From: Chara braunii
Lineage: Eukaryota > Streptophyta > Charophyceae > Charales > Characeae
Reading direction: 5' to 3'
Length of the DNA stretch: 32,842 nt
Assembly: GCA_003427395.1 (NCBI GenBank)
Contig: BFEA01000845.1
Coordinates: 427,796 to 460,637 of the forward strand
Made by a program: the position numbers and the translations under genes. How positions within the stretch are numbered: the stretch's first letter is position 1; each line of letters begins with the position of its first letter. The notes beneath the pieces are model-generated. The model ran no database searches and had not been told where the DNA came from. It saw only the letters and a list, made by a program, of their open reading frames with translations. Below, piece after piece: positions 1 to 9,100 of the stretch.

Positions 1-54
<54 letters not shown>
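1..54. repeat. (CT)n microsatellite at window edge
   Basis: Perfect CT dinucleotide run that begins at or before the first base of the window, so its true length is unknown. The same CT/GA class recurs at 3914-3940, 4590-4646 and 6890-6963, making it the commonest simple repeat here. Confidence 0.97.
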
Positions 55-56
<2 letters not shown>

Positions 57-1030
57 ATTCCCCGATGCGGGCAGTCCGTCGTCGCGCATCAACACAGTTG
101 TCACCCCGCTTGGTTCGAGCATGCAAGCCAGGTTCGCCCGTGCGCCACAGTCCGTCGCGGCCCTCACATCAACCCCGCATACCCGACACCAGCTCGTCGG
201 ATCGCCCAACTCTCTCGTCGACTCACCTCTCAAGCTGACTCGTTAGCCGACCCTCACTGATCGCGCTAACTCCAAATTCATAGAGAGCAAACTAATCGCG
301 CTTGCGAAATTTATAACATGCATGCTTGCGCGAAAGGTACGGGATTAAGTCCAAGTGGTCAGACGGAGAAGAGAGGAAGACCCTACGTCTGCATGGCCAG
401 GTCGCGGCGTGGGGGTCGTAGCCGCCTGTCATCTTGGGCTGAACAGAGAAGCATGCAAGGCAAATAAGAAAATTTAAAGAAGGCGGGGAAACCCGAGGAA
501 ATCAAGAAAGAAGAACGATACAGTTACAATCGTAACCCCCAACAGCAACAGTTACACAAGATGAAGGACGTGATCTAGTCAGAGCCCAGTTCCTAGTGCC
601 GCAAGATATCGAGTGAGAAGCACGGCGCAACGAAGTACCTAAACTCCTAGCCTAAATCCTAATTGCAAAAAGGAAATTCCGAAGAGCCAAGAAAGAAAAC
701 AATTCCGCGAGCCCGTGGGGGCTCATCGTCAGTTGAAAATTCAAAAACGATATTCCCGCGCGTTCATCGCGCCAAAATTCCCGTTCTGCTTTGCCCCAGC
801 AGAACAAGAAAGAACCTATGGCAATCTTTATTGATCGTGCCTGACGTGGCGCGCCTGCTCAACCGTCCGCCCTGGGACCTTCCCGGCCCTGGCCTGTCAT
901 CACCGAAGAGAAAAAGATAAAGCGAGGACACTCATGCAATTTGCACCGTCGATCCTGCCTCAATACCCCTCCATCATCATCGCGCAGAAAATCGCGCGGC
1001 ACAGAAAATAGCTTGTCACAAAGTCATAAA
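55..1030. other. Unassigned stretch, no gene seen
   Basis: No convincing coding region, RNA gene or element end was found. The single open frame on the plus strand near 663-920 (85 codons) has no recognisable motif. A 17-bp word at 352-368 recurs exactly at 17479-17495 inside the LTR retrotransposon. It is too short to define an element. Confidence 0.6.
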
Positions 1031-1037
1031 ACGACAT

Positions 1038-1243
1038 GGGAAAAGTCATAAAACCTCTCTGCGATGAAACCTTTGTATCCATTTCCCCCGAAACGGGGAA
1101 GAAGGTGCGGCGGACCCCAAAATCACTTTAGGTGTCATTTTTTGCTCCTTACAAAACACTTTTCTGCCATTTTGACACAGCGGCCGTTATCCACCCAGCC
1201 AGGTTGCAATAATGACACCAAAAGTGATTTTGGGACCTGTGAC
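1038..1243. repeat. Foldback repeat related to 2535-3421 element
   Basis: The left edge (gggaaaagtcataaaacc) and the following stretch with 'gaaacctttgtatccattt' match the ends of the element at 2535-3421. Inside, a block containing ccccaaaatcactttaggtg near 1115-1145 is inverted near 1205-1243 (acaccaaaagtgattttggg), so the copy can fold on itself. It reads as one end of the larger inverted-repeat element or a short derivative. No coding capacity is seen. Confidence 0.6.
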
Positions 1244-1290
1244 GGTTCCACTTCGGGAAGAGAGGGACCACAGAGATCCATCCTTGCACA

Positions 1291-1314
1291 AGTTCCAGTT
1301 CCAGTTCCAGTTCC
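1291..1314. repeat. (AGTTCC)4 hexamer repeat
   Basis: Four perfect AGTTCC units. They are followed by ggtacc and then several GGAAC words (1319-1368), which are the complement of the repeat, so the region forms a loose hairpin. Confidence 0.85.
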
Positions 1315-1430
1315 TGGTACCGGAACAGAACGGAAAGCAACGGAACGGAAGGTAACAGAACGGAACTGTGCCAAGTCTTCGTTTTTTCTTTTCCTACTTC
1401 CTTCCGCCCCGCCAAAAGAAAAGACCATGT

Positions 1431-1506
1431 ACCCAAGAGCCTAGCTCAGTGGGTACACCCATGAAATGTTGAAATACAGACCCCTGGTCAAATCCAGATG
1501 ATAGAA
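1431..1506 (+). repeat. tRNA-derived SINE-like copy 1
   Basis: A near-consensus RNA polymerase III A box (tagctcagtggg, 1442-1453) is followed 33 bp later by a degraded B box (ggtcaaatcc, 1486-1495). Between and after the boxes the sequence matches the copy at 15690-15770 on the opposite strand: ctcagtrggtacacccatga, ttgaaatacag and ccagatgatrgaac. Two dispersed copies with pol III boxes indicate a tRNA-derived SINE head. I could not fold a proper tRNA, so a functional tRNA gene is unlikely. The 3' end of the family is not defined. Confidence 0.6.
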
Positions 1507-1621
1507 CTTGACGAGTAAAACCATTGCTTGCGGCCGGTCAGCTCAATAATAATATCTCAAGGCCGTCGCCCGAAAAAAAAAAAAAAAAAGGACCATGTTG
1601 TTGAAGAGGTCGGATTCCGAA

Positions 1622-1752
1622 CATATGGGCATAGCCACATCACTCTCGAAATGTGCAAAATGAGGATGAACTTCTCGCTAGAGCATAGCCAGATAAACCC
1701 GCCACATTTTTCTCTTTCTCACATTTCGAGAGTAGTGCGCGGAGGCCATATG
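1622..1752. repeat. Small foldback element, copy A
   Basis: The two ends are inverted copies: catatgggc and actctcgaaatgtg on the left against cacatttcgagagt and ggccatatg on the right. The core (aatgtgcaaaatgag near 1649) is shared with foldbacks at 1795-1917 and 7394-7502, but the outer arms differ between copies while each remains self-complementary. No ORF. Non-autonomous, MITE-like or a hairpin RNA locus. Confidence 0.6.
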
Positions 1753-1794
1753 ACAGGTTCCTTCAGCCATCAGCCATGCAGATATCCAGATGAT

Positions 1795-1917
1795 GGGCCT
1801 CGCTGCACTTCTCTTCCAAATGTGCAAAATGAGACTGAACCCACCGCGAGAACGTGGAAAGATACATTGCCATCTTTTTTGTCTTTTGCGCCTGTGGATA
1901 GTAGTGCAGCAAGGCCC
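1795..1917. repeat. Small foldback element, copy B
   Basis: Ends are gggcctcgctgcact on the left and agtgcagcaaggccc on the right, inverted with one mismatch. The core aatgtgcaaaatgagactga is shared with copies A and C. Outer arms are unrelated to those of copy A. Confidence 0.6.
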
Positions 1918-2099
1918 GATCTATAGAGGCCCCCCATTGCGTGCGCATCTTGGAGAGCCGTGGAGAAACAGAGTTGGGCCATGTCCCGCTGAATCGCCCA
2001 GTATCGTCACCTACTTCTCCCAGTACTCAAACGGACCCCTGATCATCTAGGTATCGGATCAGAAAGATTGCTTGTATACATCCATGATCCATTCCAAAA

Positions 2100-2260
2100 C
2101 CTCAAAAGGGAGGGGCGGCGGAGGGGTGGGCGGAGGGGTTGGGCGTGGGGGGGCGGGGTTGGGGGGGGGGGCGAAGGACCGAGCAAAGGAGACAGTGTGG
2201 AGGGAGGGAAAAAAAAGGAGAAGAGGAAGAGGGGAAGAAGAAGAGGATTGACACGAGGAG
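2100..2260. repeat. G-rich purine tract
   Basis: Long polypurine (GGGGCGG, GGGGTTGGG, GGAGAAGAGG) run with several G-runs on the plus strand. It is low complexity, with potential to form a G-quadruplex or triplex. Apparent reading frames here (Gly/Arg-rich, or Pro/Ser/Phe-rich on the other strand) are composition artefacts. Confidence 0.7.
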
Positions 2261-2320
2261 AGCCGTCAAACGGTTCTTCTGAGGAGGATCGACTCGTCGC
2301 TGTAAGCCGTGTCAATCCAA
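2244..2320. repeat. Short inverted repeat
   Basis: GGATTGACACG on the left and CGTGTCAATCC on the right are perfect 11-bp inverted arms around a loop of about 50 bp. Possibly a tiny foldback element. Confidence 0.55.
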
Positions 2321-2534
2321 CGAGAATCCTCCTCTCTGTTGACGTCAACTTGATGACGCAGTGAGAGCGCGATCGCTCTCAGAAGCTGCGATAACAGTGC
2401 AGAGGAGAACGAGCTGGGAGGAAAGAAAAAGGAAAAGGAAAATAAAGAAAAAAGAAAAAGGAAAAAAGACAGCAGAGAGGAAAGGGGGAACAAGAATAGC
2501 TCGTGCAAAAAAGGCAATTCGAAAAAAAAAGGGG

Positions 2535-3421
2535 GGAAAAGTCGTAAAACCTCCCCGCCGACGAAACCTTTATATCCATTTCCTCCCAGACAGGGAAAAA
2601 GGTGATGCAGGCCCCAAAATAACTTTGGCCGTCATTTTTGCACCCTGGCCCAAAATTACTTTCGGCGTCATTTTTGCACCCTGGCTGGGGCCGTAACGAC
2701 GGCTGCGTAAAATGGCGGGAATGTGTTTTACAGGCTACCCTCGACTTGAAAAAAAACTCAAGGGCAGCCCTACAGGCGCCCTTGAGCCAAAACGTAATAA
2801 AAAAATACTAGAGGTCGTCTGCGTTCCACTACACCCTGCAGAAAATGTGCACCCCTGTTCTTCACGGAATTTTCACAACCCAGGTCCATCCCTGGGCCCC
2901 GACAACCACGATTGGCAAAAAAAAACAAAAGAACAGGACCGGACCGGGGGGCTGAACGTCCTTTCTTCGCATATTGCCGCCGTTTTCAGGAAAACTGAAG
3001 TCAAGGTTTCCTCGGCACCCGCCCTCGAGTTTCTGAGCGGGATTTTGTTTAGGCGGGAAGGTTAATCACTTTCCAATCGTGATTAACACATCTCAAGGGC
3101 CTAGTGGAAAGGTGCCGCCCTTGATAATTTTTCAAGTCCAGGGTAGTGGAAAGAGGGCCTAATGTAATTTTGGGGCCTGAGGCACCCCGGCTGTGTAAAC
3201 ATGGCGGGAAAGCACCCTGGCTGGGCCCGTAACGACCGCTGTGTAAAAATGGCGGGAAAGTGTTTTACAGGGTGCAAAAATGACGCCTAAAGTAATTTTG
3301 GGGCCTGAGGCACCCCCGCTGTGTAAAAATGGCCAGACAGTTTTTCCCAGTTGGGGGGGGGGGGGGGGGGGAAATGGGTACAAAGGTTTCGTCGGCGAGG
3401 AGGTTTTATGACTTTTCCCCA
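2535..3421. mobile_element. Long terminal-inverted-repeat (foldback) element
   Basis: The left end reads ggggaaaagtcgtaaaacct and the right end, on the minus strand, reads ggggaaaagtcataaaacct. Both continue into gccgacgaaacctttrta and ccattt, giving inverted ends of at least 50 bp. A second inverted block lies inward (cttgaaaaaaaactcaaggg near 2748 against cccttgataatttttcaag near 3118). Near the right end a unit with taattttggggcctgaggca and ctgtgtaaa is directly repeated with a period of about 128 bp (3163 and 3291). No transposase is visible, so this is a non-autonomous DNA element or foldback. A target-site duplication could not be defined because the left flank is poly-A. Confidence 0.6.
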
Positions 3422-3432
3422 GATTACACACC

Positions 3433-3538
3433 ACCTTCTTCCCCCCATACAACGTACGGTCATTATAGCTGTATTTAGACTGAAAAATACCCCAGATACT
3501 GCTATAATGACCATACGTTGTATTCGGAGGAAGAAGGT
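3433..3538. repeat. Near-perfect 106-nt hairpin
   Basis: The sequence starts accttcttcc and ends ggaagaaggt. Inside, atacaacgta, ggtcattatagc pair with gctataatgacc, tacgttgtat. The stem is close to 40 bp with few bulges and a loop of about 20 nt centred near 3485. The geometry fits a microRNA-type precursor or a very small MITE. Neither can be decided here. It directly abuts the right end of the element at 2535-3421. Confidence 0.75.
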
Positions 3539-3580
3539 AGCGATACAAATATGATTACAAAGCCCCAATGATAGGAAGGA

Positions 3581-3628
3581 ACAAACAAACAAACAAACAA
3601 ACAAACAAACAAACAAACAAACAAACAA
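3581..3628. repeat. (CAAA)n microsatellite
   Basis: Twelve perfect tetranucleotide units. Confidence 0.95.
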
Positions 3629-3909
3629 AGAAGCAAAGAAGGAAGGACGCTGCGTAGAAACAGACAGTAACCGTCGATTCACACGCGCCCCATATAACAC
3701 AGGAGAGCATCACATCTTCTATCTTTCCCTAAAAAGGAAAGGAAAAGAAAGAATCAGATCGAGATAGGGTGAAGAGGACATAGCTCCCTCTCGCTGAGAA
3801 GGAATATGAAGGAGGAAGGGGGGAGGGGAGGCTGAAATGCTCGTCGGCATGACCTGTCAGAGTACTCACGCCTTCGCCCTTCTCCCCCCCTTCGCCCCTC
3901 CCGCCTCTC

Positions 3910-3913
<4 letters not shown>

Positions 3914-3974
<61 letters not shown>
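3914..3974. repeat. Compound (CT)n(GT)n microsatellite
   Basis: A CT run passes directly into a GT run, as in compound repeats grown by slippage. The flanking DNA is pyrimidine-rich. Confidence 0.95.
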
Positions 3975-3976
<2 letters not shown>

Positions 3977-4066
3977 AGTTGAAGTGTGATCATGGGACTG
4001 GTCTGATGTTGCCATAAGCGACCGACCAGTACACTGCCAGATGGCCCGTGGATTACTGCGTAGAAG

Positions 4067-4112
<46 letters not shown>

Positions 4113-4116
4113 TAAT
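4067..4116. repeat. (TAA)n microsatellite
   Basis: Trinucleotide TAA run with a single interruption near 4109. Confidence 0.95.
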
Positions 4117-4384
4117 CATGATAAACGTCATTGAATACAATGGAACTTTTTTGGTGAACATCTGAGCTAGCCTACAAACCCAGCGATGCTTACAGCATCC
4201 GGCTTTTTTTTGTTTTTCCCTGCACGCCTTTCTATTCCTGTCTCAGTTCTCTGATCGGATGTGACAAAGGACAACACGAAACGTCTTCGCCGCTGGGAAG
4301 GCGATGTACTCAACCGCTCTGGCAGACTCTGGCTGCTACTGGAGGTCATCTTTGTTATTGACATAAAGAAAAGATCTTACTTGA

Positions 4385-4396
<12 letters not shown>

Positions 4397-4418
<22 letters not shown>

Positions 4419-4420
4419 AA
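4397..4420. repeat. Poly-A tract after short (AC)n
   Basis: About 24 A residues directly after a short AC run. This could be the tail of a decayed retroposon, but no body with recognisable features precedes it. Confidence 0.85.
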
Positions 4421-4586
4421 GCATGTGGAGGAACCTGCCAGGAATCCTTTTTCGGCGCAGAGTGGAGACGCAGCGCCTGCGCGACGGCACCATCTCGACA
4501 ACAACAGATTTGTCAATGGCTTCTTGCGGACCTTCCTGTCGTCAATATCGTAGCAATAAAGAATAAAAGTCCAAAACGACAGAAAG

Positions 4587-4589
<3 letters not shown>

Positions 4590-4646
<57 letters not shown>
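4590..4646. repeat. (GA)n microsatellite
   Basis: Perfect GA dinucleotide run. Confidence 0.97.
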
Positions 4647-4648
<2 letters not shown>

Positions 4649-5682
4649 CGAGTAAAGATAGAGCCCCCTTTGTGTTCTCAAATCCATCAAGACTTCCACT
4701 GTTGCACGATCTGTTTCTCAAGGCAACGAAATCAACACCAAAAACATATCCCTCAGACCCTGTCTCCAGCACCAGCACTTCCGCTTCACCAATCCACACT
4801 GTATACACACACAAGCACACTTTTTGTGGGTCCGCCCACAACATGGGCAATCCTCATGAGGATGCATTGTGTTCATCTCGTGATCTGCCGTGTCAATCAG
4901 ATCTTCGCCCATGTTCCTTCGAAGCTCTCTCGGCCTCAGTCTCGTCAATTGGATGTTCTTTCTCCCTCCTGGCCGGACAGGATTCTTGTTCGGGTTCTTC
5001 CTCCTGTGCTGATGATGATGACGATGATGATGATGACGATGATGATGACGATGATGATGATGACGATGATGACCAGCCAGCTGGCGTGTGACACGTGGGT
5101 TCAGCAGAGGAATCCGATGACGCACCTGTGTACGGATGCCAGCTCAGCGGCTGACGGAAAAGAAACAGTCCGCGTGTGACGAGAAGAGAGAGGGCAGAGG
5201 GCAGAGGGCAGAAAACCGTACGATCCTGTACGGATCAAGGGAGAGAGGTCAAGGGAGAGAGGTCGCGCAGAACGAAGGGGGGGGGAAAGCGAAGGAAGAG
5301 AGACTGCGATGCGCAGAATGAATCTAATTACAAGGAAAAATAAAAAATAAAAAAACAAGCCGTACGGTCCAGTTCGGATGTCAATCCCCGTCGTCGCAGC
5401 ACCCACTGAGCTAGCCAGAGGGAAACCGGCGCGTAGTTAACCTCTCCGCCCCTGGTTGAAATTGCCAATCTGCCCCCTCTCTACTTGAATTAATTACCGA
5501 GAAAAGCATACGAAAGCATCAGCTTTTATCCAAAAAGTTGAGAAAGAAGAAAAAGCAAGGGAAAAGCAACGCTGCTGTTCTCGCGAGCCGGCAAGAGTAA
5601 GCCTGCCTCAAGAACAGAGGAGAAAAATTTAAAGATAGCGGGAAAAGCAGGAGCAAAAATGAGCCGTACGTAAGCGCAGCGA
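4647..5682. other. Unassigned stretch with GAT repeat
   Basis: Two overlapping plus-strand open frames (4670-5179 and 4672-5091) exist. Their length depends on the GAT repeat at 5010-5072, which gives poly-Asp or poly-Met. No conserved motif, splice context or homology can be recognised, so neither is called as a gene. Confidence 0.55.
5010..5072. repeat. (GAT/GAC)n trinucleotide repeat
   Basis: Interrupted GAT run with regularly placed GAC units. Confidence 0.95.
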
Positions 5683-5844
5683 ACGACTTAAAAGTTTATT
5701 TGTTGTTAGACTCCCGCTCAGTTTGCACCTGGCGGTATTTACAGCTTCCTCATCCGACGAGGGACGACTTAAAAGTTTATTTGTTGGTAGACTCCCGCTC
5801 AGTTTGCACCTGGCGGTATTTACAGCTTCCTCATCCGACGAGGG
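5683..5844. repeat. 81-bp tandem duplication
   Basis: Two head-to-tail units, 5683-5763 and 5764-5844, starting acgacttaaaagtttatttg and ending catccgacgaggg, nearly identical (one t/g difference noted). The period is divisible by three, but no supported gene spans it. Confidence 0.9.
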
Positions 5845-6190
5845 ACACTGCTCGCGCGCGAACGGACAGCCAGATTCATGCGACGACTTGACGAATCTGG
5901 CCACAGTTAAGCTCAGATTCAGAGGAGAGCGTAATAAGATAATAGTGGCAGCGTGATCTAAGCTGCTGCTGAGAACACCCGGTGAACCTTCTTACCTCAC
6001 CTCACAAATAAATATATCTATCAAAACGAGAAGCGGAGAAAGGGGTTGTTGGTAATCAGCAAATGGACGTCAAGCGACCCTCGATCAATAAAAAATCAAC
6101 GCCCACCACAACAACTACGACAACAATTCCGTCCACCGACGGACTCTTATCGTTTGTGGAGTGTTACGGAATATTATACATAAAAATACT
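5845..6190. other. Unassigned stretch
   Basis: No gene, RNA or element end recognised. Mixed composition with short A-rich patches. Confidence 0.5.
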
Positions 6191-6364
6191 AAACAGTTAA
6201 CTAGGTATTAAACTGAATATTATATATACATATATCGTCACAAACAGAACTGCCCGGTAAACCGTAGGCAGAGAGAGAGAAGAGGACAACAAACGAGGGG
6301 CTGTGACAAACTGTTTCGTATATATAGATATATATATACTGCACAGTTAACTACGTATTAAACT
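6191..6364. repeat. Direct repeats flanking a hammerhead-element fragment
   Basis: A 22-bp word starting acagttaactaggtatta (6193-6214) recurs at 6343-6364 with one mismatch, exactly 150 bp away. The 84-bp segment 6236-6319 lies between them, inside AT-rich (TATA)n spacers. The layout could be an old tandem unit of the element or a duplication made at insertion. Confidence 0.6.
6236..6319 (-). mobile_element. Truncated hammerhead-bearing retroelement fragment
   Basis: This 84-bp stretch is identical by eye to 32731-32814. On the minus strand it starts with ACGAAACAGTTTGTC, which is the last C, GAAA, helix III and GTC cleavage triplet of the hammerhead at the window's right edge. The CTGATGA half is missing: the match stops exactly at the base before it diverges into (TATA)n. 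It is therefore a 5'-clipped copy of the same family. Confidence 0.7.
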
Positions 6365-6416
6365 ATCGTCCCTGTAGGATGTAGAGTCGTATAGTCGTTT
6401 ACTCTCCGCTGAATAG

Positions 6417-6460
6417 GTGGATGGATGGATGGATGGATGGATGGATGGATGGATGGATGG
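6417..6460. repeat. (GGAT)n microsatellite
   Basis: Eleven near-perfect tetranucleotide units. Confidence 0.95.
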
Positions 6461-6888
6461 AAGCGGAGTTCATACCCTCCGCCCTAGGTTCGCTTTCGCG
6501 TCCACGTGCACTCGATCTGTCCACGTGTCTCTCTGTCGACCGCTGAAAATGAACCGCTCAAGAGTTGGATCGATTCGATTATCCACTTGTTCTTCCTTGA
6601 GGACTCAATCGCCTCCGAGTGCGCGATCTCCAGAACACATCCCTATCCCGATTCAAAGTTGCGAAGGCGAGATCAGACGACGCCGTACATCCAAATCGAC
6701 GATCCGTTGGCGCGCACTGGAAAAGACGAGACGACGGGCAGGCAGCAAGACCAAAGGCTCCAGCAGCAGCAGCCAGTCGGAGTGTCACTGACTCTGACAG
6801 GAGGCAGGACAGGAGTGAGCAGAGAAATGCAAAGAACTAGACGCAGTACAAGTCAAGGGCTGACATCAGACGAGCGGACTGGGGGCGT

Positions 6889-6889
<1 letters not shown>
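6461..6889. other. Unassigned stretch
   Basis: Overlapping plus-strand frames (6417-6791, 6506-7039, 6619-6840) carry no recognisable domain, and the longest extends through the CT repeat as poly-Ser/Leu. Not called as genes. Confidence 0.5.

Positions 6890-6963
<74 letters not shown>
6890..6963. repeat. (CT)n microsatellite
   Basis: Perfect CT run of over 70 bp. Confidence 0.97.
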
Positions 6964-6967
<4 letters not shown>

Positions 6968-7227
6968 CTGTCTGAACGGTGTCGTGCCGAGCTGAGGGCC
7001 ACTGTGCGAGGTGATGGAGGAAGGAGAACAGGAGGATGACTGCTATTCGAAGAACGGTCACTGCTTTGTCACAGTCAAATCGATATCCCGTGGTGTCTTC
7101 TCTACTGCTGGACCTCTCTCTCTTGCTACATATATAGTAGATCGGGGCGCGGCAGCCAAACGAGAAGAAACGATCGGGCAAACCGTGAGCCCTCTCGCGA
7201 CTCGACTGGACTCGACTCGCTTGTGTC

Positions 7228-7330
7228 GCCTTGACCGCGAATACCGCTGGTCAGCGCCGGTCAGCGCCGGTCAACGCCAGTTTATACGTTCACCGTGAAT
7301 ACCGCTGGTCAACGCTGGTCAACGCCAGAC
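7228..7330. repeat. CGCTGGTCA/CGCCGGTCA tandem words
   Basis: The word gcggtca or gctggtca with a 10-bp period occurs at least five times in two blocks. Each block is led by gtgaataccgctggtca or its close variant, so there are two units of about 60 bp, each with an internal 10-bp repeat. Confidence 0.7.
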
Positions 7331-7393
7331 AAAAAATGCAATGCTCTCGTCCGAATCGTCTCTGTGAAGTTGCGGGCTGGAAGGGGACAGTGG

Positions 7394-7502
7394 GCCTCGC
7401 TCCACTAGTCTCGACATGTGCAAAACGAGAATGAATCTTCTGCTAAACATGGAAAGATGCACCTCCATGATTTTCGTGCATGTCCAGAGTAGTGGAGCGA
7501 CC
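7394..7502. repeat. Small foldback element, copy C
   Basis: Left end tcgctccactagtctcgaca and right end tgtccagagtagtggagcga are inverted copies with few mismatches. The core (catgtgcaaaacgagaatga) matches copies A and B at 1.6-1.9 kb. As with those, the outer arms are specific to this copy. Confidence 0.65.
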
Positions 7503-7664
7503 CCCAGTTTCTCGCGACCTTCCGCGAACATCAAATTGTTTTTCTTTTCTTTTTTCAATTTTTTTTTTTTTTTTTTTTGACGTGTTTTTTCAATTTAACT
7601 TCTTCCTTTTTTTTACTTCAGAAGTTGCTCTTGGCAAAGATCAAGGTGTCGCGGCACGGCACAC
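7503..7664. repeat. T-rich low-complexity tract
   Basis: Several poly-T runs, the longest near 7560-7578. No element body recognised. Confidence 0.6.
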
Positions 7665-7778
7665 GAAACGAAAAACGAAACGAGTGCATATTCAGGCAGA
7701 AAATGGCCATGTTCAAACGAAAAAACGAAAGGAGTGCATATTCGGGCAGAAAATGGCCAGGTTCATCCGTTTGCTATA
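7665..7778. repeat. Tandem duplication of about 57 bp
   Basis: Two adjacent units contain the shared words ggagtgcatattc (first copy cgagtgcatattc) and ggcagaaaatggcca followed by rgttca. Each is preceded by acgaaa-rich sequence. Confidence 0.75.
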
Positions 7779-7779
7779 A

Positions 7780-8149
7780 ATAGTTGGCAGTTCTTTTGTT
7801 TTTTTCTGTAGTTTCTTTTTTGGGAAATGTCGTGGACGTCAAATGAGGTTTGGCGAGGTCTTTTAGGGGTTTAGGGGAAAGTGCAAGGGGTGTGGTCGCG
7901 GCTAGGAGACGGACGGGTAGTGCGAGTGGTCGTGCTAGGCTTAGGGTAGTGTACGTCCACTGGTCGTTTCATTTGGTCGTTGGGATTTGTTGCTGTCGGC
8001 GACCGGGTTTCCTTTTTGGGTGGAGGGTTGATCTTCTCTTGGGCTGTTCTTGGGGGCTGTTCGGGGGTTATCTTCATTGTTCTTTTTGTCGTTTTCTGTC
8101 TTTGCTTGTCGTGGATGTCTATTGAGGTTTGGGGGGGTCTTTTTTATTT
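7780..8149. other. Unassigned stretch
   Basis: G/T-rich sequence on the plus strand with no supported gene. A short ttttaggggtttagggg at 7860-7876 resembles a plant-type telomere word but is not an array. Confidence 0.5.
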
Positions 8150-8506
8150 TTGAACTGTGAGGCCCTCACCAGGGTGGAAGTTGCAGCAGTTCTTTGAGGA
8201 ATGTATGTGGCCACCATGTGTGGAAGAGTTTGCTTTTTTTTTTTGTTTTGCTTTCGTTCCCTCGTTGTACTGCCCTGCCAGCCAGGCACGAACTGTGAGG
8301 CCCTCACGAGGGTGGAAGTTGCAGCAGTTCTTTGACGAATGTATCTGGCCACTATGTGTGTGGAAGAGTTTGCTTTTTTTTTGTTTTGCTTTTCTTCCTG
8401 TTCGTTGTACTGCCCTGCCAGCCAGGCAAGGCGTATTTAACGGGTGGCACATCTCGATGCTGTAGCACCCTGTACCCGCCCTCAATCACAGAATAAGGGA
8501 GCTTTT

Positions 8507-8537
<31 letters not shown>

Positions 8538-8955
8538 GTTTGTTTTTCGGGTTGTTGGTCCATAGACGCCTTCCCTCAATGTATCTGGCCACCATGTGTG
8601 GAAGAGTTTGCTTTTTTTTTTTGTTTTGCTTTTGTTGCCGTTCGTCGTACTGCCCTGCCAGCCAGGCACGAACTGTGAGGCCCTCACGAGGGTGGAAGTT
8701 GCGGCACTTCTTTGACAAATGTATCTGGCCACCATGTGTGGAAGAGTTTCCTTTTTTTTTTTGTTTTGCTTTTCTTCCCGTTCGTTGTACTACCCTGCCA
8801 GCCAGGCAGGGCGTATTTAACGAGTGGCACGTCTCGACGCTGTATCACCCTGTACCTGCCCTCAGTCACAGAATAAGGGAGCTTTTTTTTGGGGGGCGGG
8901 CCGGGTTTGTTTTTTTTTTGGGTCGTTCGTCCCTAAACGCCCTCCCTCAGGGCAC
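8150..8955. repeat. Higher-order tandem repeat, four units of about 140 bp
   Basis: Units begin near 8151, 8290, 8574 (5'-truncated) and 8671. Each contains gaggccctcac, gtggaagttgc, tgtatctggccaccatgtgt, a poly-T/gttttgctt stretch and actrccctgccagccaggca. A second module (aaggcgtatttaac, then cacagaataagggagctttt, then a G-run) follows units two and four. The array therefore looks like a duplicated pair of units plus tail: 8290-8573 and 8671-8955. Frames through it are length-variable at the homopolymers, so it is not coding. Confidence 0.8.
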
Positions 8956-9000
8956 AAGGTTTTTTTTTTTTTTTTTTTCTCTTTGTTCCTTCTCCTATGA

Positions 9001-9100
9001 AACTGCCCTGGCTAAGGCACCCAAGTGGGATTCAGGAGGTCTTGGGTTCAATCCCCATTGGCCTTATGTACCTTCCTGGGCAAGCTTGGCGCCCGCCACC
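9001..9100 (+). repeat. tRNA-like (SINE) sequence
   Basis: A B-box-like word, gggttcaatcccc (9044-9056), follows a weak A-box-like ctggctaaggcaccc near 9009. Sequence upstream is poly-T, and the region downstream to 9354 is unassigned. It could be another tRNA-derived SINE family or a chance match; no second copy is seen in the window. Confidence 0.3.

Noticed and set aside
352-368. 17-bp word shared with 17479-17495
   Set aside because: Match does not extend on either side; too short to support a repeat family.
4672-5091. 139-codon plus-strand ORF ending in poly-Asp
   Set aside because: Length depends on the GAT microsatellite. No domain, and the overlapping frame is equally open as poly-Met.
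6506-7039. 177-codon plus-strand ORF
   Set aside because: Runs through the CT microsatellite as Ser/Leu repeats and has no motif on either side.
7858-7877. Telomere-like ttttaggggtttagggg
   Set aside because: Fewer than three imperfect units in G/T-rich DNA; not an array.
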